This document shows, one piece after another, positions 61,119 through 64,000 of a stretch of 64,000 bases of DNA. The notes below the pieces were generated by a model, which had not been told where the DNA came from, searched no databases, and saw nothing but the letters and a program-made list of their open reading frames with translations. The stretch comes from Manihot esculenta (taxonomy: Eukaryota; Streptophyta; Magnoliopsida; Malpighiales; Euphorbiaceae). The stretch covers positions 34,851,916 to 34,915,915 of the forward strand of contig NC_035172.2 in NCBI RefSeq assembly GCF_001659605.2, given 5' to 3'. The translations under genes were made by a program, and so were the position numbers. Within the stretch, counting starts at the first letter, position 1; each line of letters begins with the position of its first letter.

Positions 61119-62313
61119 TGTAATACCCGGCTAGACTCCGGTATCGGAATTCCTACCGTCCGGTGGGATCTCGGATGTCGGAGACCTCTAGAAGGGTAAA
61201 ATCATGTTTTTGTAAAATGTTTTCATGTTTTTAATGGTTTTAAGTATGAAATTAAATGAGTTTTTGCATGAAAAGTCCTTGGAGGAAAACCCAGGTTCGG
61301 CCGCCGAAAGTCAAGTTCGGCCACCGAACATGCATGCGCTTTGGAGGCACGTTAGGCCCCCGAAAGCATGAGTTAGGGAAGTCCAGGTTCGGCCACCGAA
61401 AATCAAGTTCGGCCGCCGAACATTGCATGGATGCGGAAGCGAAATGAAAGACCAGGACCCCATTCTACGGCCTGGCACGGAAATGAAAGACCAGGACCCC
61501 ATTCTACGGCCTGGCACGGAAATGAAAGACCAGGGCCCCATTCTACGGCCTGGCACGGAAATGAAAGACCAGGACCCCATTCTACGGCCTGGCCCGATTG
61601 TCGACTCGAAGACCAGGAGCCCAGAGGAGGCCCTGGAATAATGGTAAGTAATGTATGTATGACAGGAAGACCAGGACCCCATGCTACGGCCTGGCACTAT
61701 GTTAGCTTGGACTAATTGGTGACAAGTTCACCCAACCCTTATGTGAATTGTTTGTGTTATGATGCATTTCATAGAGCATATTATTTATGTGTTTTAATAG
61801 TTCAGCTCACTGGGCTTTTAGCTCACCCCTCTCCCTTTACCCCCAGAATTGCAGGTACAGTATAGTACGGGAGTCCGGATAGAGTAAAGAAGTCATGCTT
61901 ATGTAATAGCTAGCAATGGACATGATCAAATTGTAATGTAAAAGTACAGTATAGTTGTGTAATGAGGTTTATGGATGTTAGTGTGTGCTTGACCATAGAA
62001 TGTTGTATCCCTTTTTATACATGATCTTGGTTATTTTATGTCACTTATGTAAACCAACTCAGCATATGTTTTGTCACCCATTGGGGACACTGATGAGATC
62101 CCACAGAGGGATCAATGTTATATTAATGTTATGCACAGGTTGAGTTTGGTTGATGTTCATGGAAATAAAAGTTTTAATTTTTATGCATGTTGTCGATCAT
62201 GTATGGGATTATACAGGTTTACAGGTTTTATGTCAGGCTTGCTACGGGTCCCGGCGGCCTTAAGTCGACCCGGATCCTAGCGCCGGTAGCGGTCCGATTT
62301 TCGGGTCGTTACA
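61119..62313 (+). mobile_element. Gypsy LTR 2 (short form, 1195 bp, lacking TATA and cluster 2)
   Basis: It has the same ends as LTR 1 (TGTAATACCCGG ... CGGGTCGTTACA) and the same following primer-binding site (ggaTGGTATCAGAGC). After cluster 1 it jumps from catggatgcggaagc directly to a 39-bp tandem repeat. It therefore lacks about 1.1 kb that in LTR 1 contains the TATA box, leader and cluster 2. Confidence 0.88.
61441..61596 (+). repeat. 39-bp tandem repeat, four units
   Basis: Four near-identical units of gaaatgaaagaccaggaccc + cattctacggcctggcacg, with one or two differences. A looser single-unit relative follows at 61658-61697. Because 39 is a multiple of three, every frame stays open and yields false proteins (NERPGPHSTAWHG repeats and others). 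Confidence 0.95.
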
Positions 62314-62586
62314 GGATGGTATCAGAGCCCTAGGTTCATATGGTCGGACCTAGAGTGTCGGGCTCATAGATGTTATAGAAGGTCAAGCACAATAGGAAAA
62401 GATCATGTCCACTAGGATAGGATGTGGAGTCCTGTCTTGCTTGATGATGTGAAATGCCATGATGATAAGCATGTGCATTGATGATATGTTATGATATGTG
62501 ATGTATGTGATGCGGGTTCATGTGTGCCCACATGAACCATATGATGCTAATGTTTGTGCTATGTGTACTGTTTTTCAGAAAACAGG

Positions 62587-64000
62587 ATGAGAGGAACTCG
62601 TCGATCAGCAAGATTGACTGGAGTACCACCTGAGGATGAGGGCATGAGCGCCCGTCCTCCCGCATTGCCTAGGGCAATGTCTAGTAGGTCTAACCGAGAA
62701 AGAGCAGCAAGAGACCCTAGAAGGTCTTTGGATCTGGGTAGAAGCAGATCAGTCAGAGGAACAGTTCAGGGAGGAATGTCTGAGAGCATGGGGGATGAGA
62801 TGGATGTAGAGCAGAGGAGGGATGGCAGTCTGGGAGTTGGCATGTCAGAGGAAGGTATGGGAGAGTCCCAAGGAGGCACTCAGGCCTCGGGATTTGTTCA
62901 GCCACCTCACTACCCACATTTCTCACAACATCCCGGGTATTCGATGGGAGGTACATCGGATTACCCTAGTTTCACCCCTTATCCCACACAGATGCCATAC
63001 CCACCATACTCTCAGTACCCAATGTATCCACCTCCACCCTACTATCCAAATCCAGCAAACCCTACCTCAGAAAATGTTGCACCACCTCCACCACCTGCAG
63101 AACTAGCAGCCCCAATTGTTCAGCCACCTAGACCTAGCTCAGCCAGTGGGAGCAAGGTTAAGATGACCGACTACATGAAATTGGGTGCCCCTCAGTATGA
63201 AAAAGGGGATGACCCATTTGTGTATCTTGAAAGGGTTAAAGTAATCACAAATGAGATTGGGGCTGATGACAGTAGAGCCATTCAGATGGCCGGGTTCACG
63301 CTTAAGTGCAAGAAGGCACGGGAGTGGTTCAAGAATTATGTGAAACCGAGAGTGGACAGCATGACTTGGGAAGAGTTTGCAAACGAGTTTGCAGGATGGG
63401 CTTTTCCCGATAGTTCAAGGGAGCTGAAGATGATAGAGTTCGAACAGTTGAGGCAGACGGATGAAATGGGTGTGGAGGAGTTCACCGACAGATTTTTGGA
63501 GCTGTTGCCTTTTTCTGGGCAGAGTCTGGATACAGATTCGAAGAGGTCAAGGAGGTATGTTATGAAACTCCATTCCAGGTATTCCTCCTTGATCCAGTCA
63601 GTGGACAGGGAGAGCTTCCATGCCATAGTAGATATGGCCAGGAAAATGGAGGCCAGTGCCATCGTTCAAGGGACAGTTAAGCAGTCAGTGGCACAGTCTT
63701 CCGGTTCTAAAACTCCGAGTGGGGGAAGATTAGATCCCTCTACTCTGAGTGCAGCAGCTTCAGGCAGTAAGAGATGGGGTAAGCCCAAGGGTAAGAAGAA
63801 CAAGTTCTGGAATAAAGTCAAGTCCAGTCTGGGATTTGGGAGTGGCTCAAGCTCTAGTGCGGATAATGCAGTTTGTGCGAGGTGTGGTAAGCCACACAGG
63901 GGAGTATGTCGGTTTGGGACGAACGCCTGTTTCAGATGTGGTCAGGAGGGGCATATGGCTCGAGATTGTCCAAGAGCAGTCCCGATGGCTCAGTCCCAGC
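62587..64000 (+). CDS. Gypsy gag polyprotein, 3' end beyond the window
   Basis: ATG 62587 starts MRGTRRSARLTGVPPEDEGM, and the frame is open for 471 codons to the window edge. A disordered N-terminal region is rich in Arg, then Pro/Tyr (YPPYSQYPMYPPPPYYP). The retrotransposon gag capsid domain follows from about residue 200 (YMKLGAPQYEKGDDPFVYLE, AREWFKNYV, TWEEFANEFAGWAFP, FTDRFLELLPF). A basic stretch precedes two zinc knuckles, CARCGKPHRGVC and CFRCGQEGHMARDC. This layout is typical of chromovirus/Tekay-like Gypsy gag. It shows no stops or frameshifts, unlike the Copia here, so this element could be recent. It assembles the particle that packages element RNA. Confidence 0.9.
   Translation, partial: MRGTRRSARLTGVPPEDEGMSARPPALPRAMSSRSNRERAARDPRRSLDLGRSRSVRGTVQGGMSESMGDEMDVEQRRDGSLGVGMSEEGMGESQGGTQASGFVQPPHYPHFSQHPGYSMGGTSDYPSFTPYPTQMPYPPYSQYPMYPPPPYYPNPANPTSENVAPPPPPAELAAPIVQPPRPSSASGSKVKMTDYMKLGAPQYEKGDDPFVYLERVKVITNEIGADDSRAIQMAGFTLKCKKAREWFKNYVKPRVDSMTWEEFANEFAGWAFPDSSRELKMIEFEQLRQTDEMGVEEFTDRFLELLPFSGQSLDTDSKRSRRYVMKLHSRYSSLIQSVDRESFHAIVDMARKMEASAIVQGTVKQSVAQSSGSKTPSGGRLDPSTLSAAASGSKRWGKPKGKKNKFWNKVKSSLGFGSGSSSSADNAVCARCGKPHRGVCRFGTNACFRCGQEGHMARDCPRAVPMAQSQ

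Noticed and set aside
61256..61715. Overlapping open frames of 63-128 codons on both strands
   Set aside because: The 39-bp tandem repeat keeps all frames open. The region is LTR sequence with no start context or domain.

Overview
This is a plant nuclear window, almost certainly from a woody eudicot. Introns are GT-AG and AT-rich, spacers are very AT-rich, and the gene families are plant-specific. There are nested Gypsy, Copia, LINE, MULE and MITE remnants. The GC-rich LTRs that begin TGTAATACCCGG, together with the general look of the genes, suggest Euphorbiaceae (cassava-like). That assignment is an inference, not a demonstrated fact.

Genes, left to right: CYP78A7-like P450 (+, 4043-5730); a plastid shikimate kinase in ten coding exons (-, 9101-11574); an E-class PLS pentatricopeptide repeat gene (+, 18212-20638); a DRG-type GTPase pseudogene that has lost its whole G domain (+, 20999-22760); a small RIN4/NOI-domain gene (-, 23837-26429); an ABCF5-like chloroplast ABC-F ATPase in nine exons (+, 40540-45094); a PDCD2/TSR4-like ribosome assembly gene in seven exons (+, 47447-50752); and an intronless CYP96A-type P450 (-, 53490-55010). 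I rebuilt the exons by hand from splice sites, phase and family similarity. All the intact models stay in frame from start to stop.

Between the genes: five copies of one roughly 450-bp TIR-bearing MITE family; a MULE-type element with about 112-bp TIRs and a perfect 9-bp target duplication (12135-13110); a LINE ORF1/ORF2 remnant (16144-17290); a degenerate Copia element cut by a 924-bp solo LTR with a 5-bp duplication (about 29910-34700); a LINE 3' end that received a tiny SINE-like insertion; and, from 55683 to the right edge, an inverted Gypsy LTR abutting a forward LTR, with a second LTR/gag interrupting the gag of the first. The last gag is open to the window edge.

Main points of interest: (1) From memory of Arabidopsis locus numbers, the gene order merges three Arabidopsis segments: At4g39540-39530-39520-39510, At5g64850-64840-64830 and At5g09970-09960. 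The window would then show an ancestral block that was later fractionated. (2) DRG has been gutted in place. (3) The ABCF5 first signature motif carries Ser for Gly. (4) The Gypsy LTRs carry dense arrays of a 13-bp palindrome that contains a GCC-box core. The genes do not form an operon-like system. They act in growth control, the shikimate pathway, organelle RNA processing, immunity, translation, ribosome biogenesis and wax/lipid oxidation. I saw no tRNA, rRNA or CRISPR.
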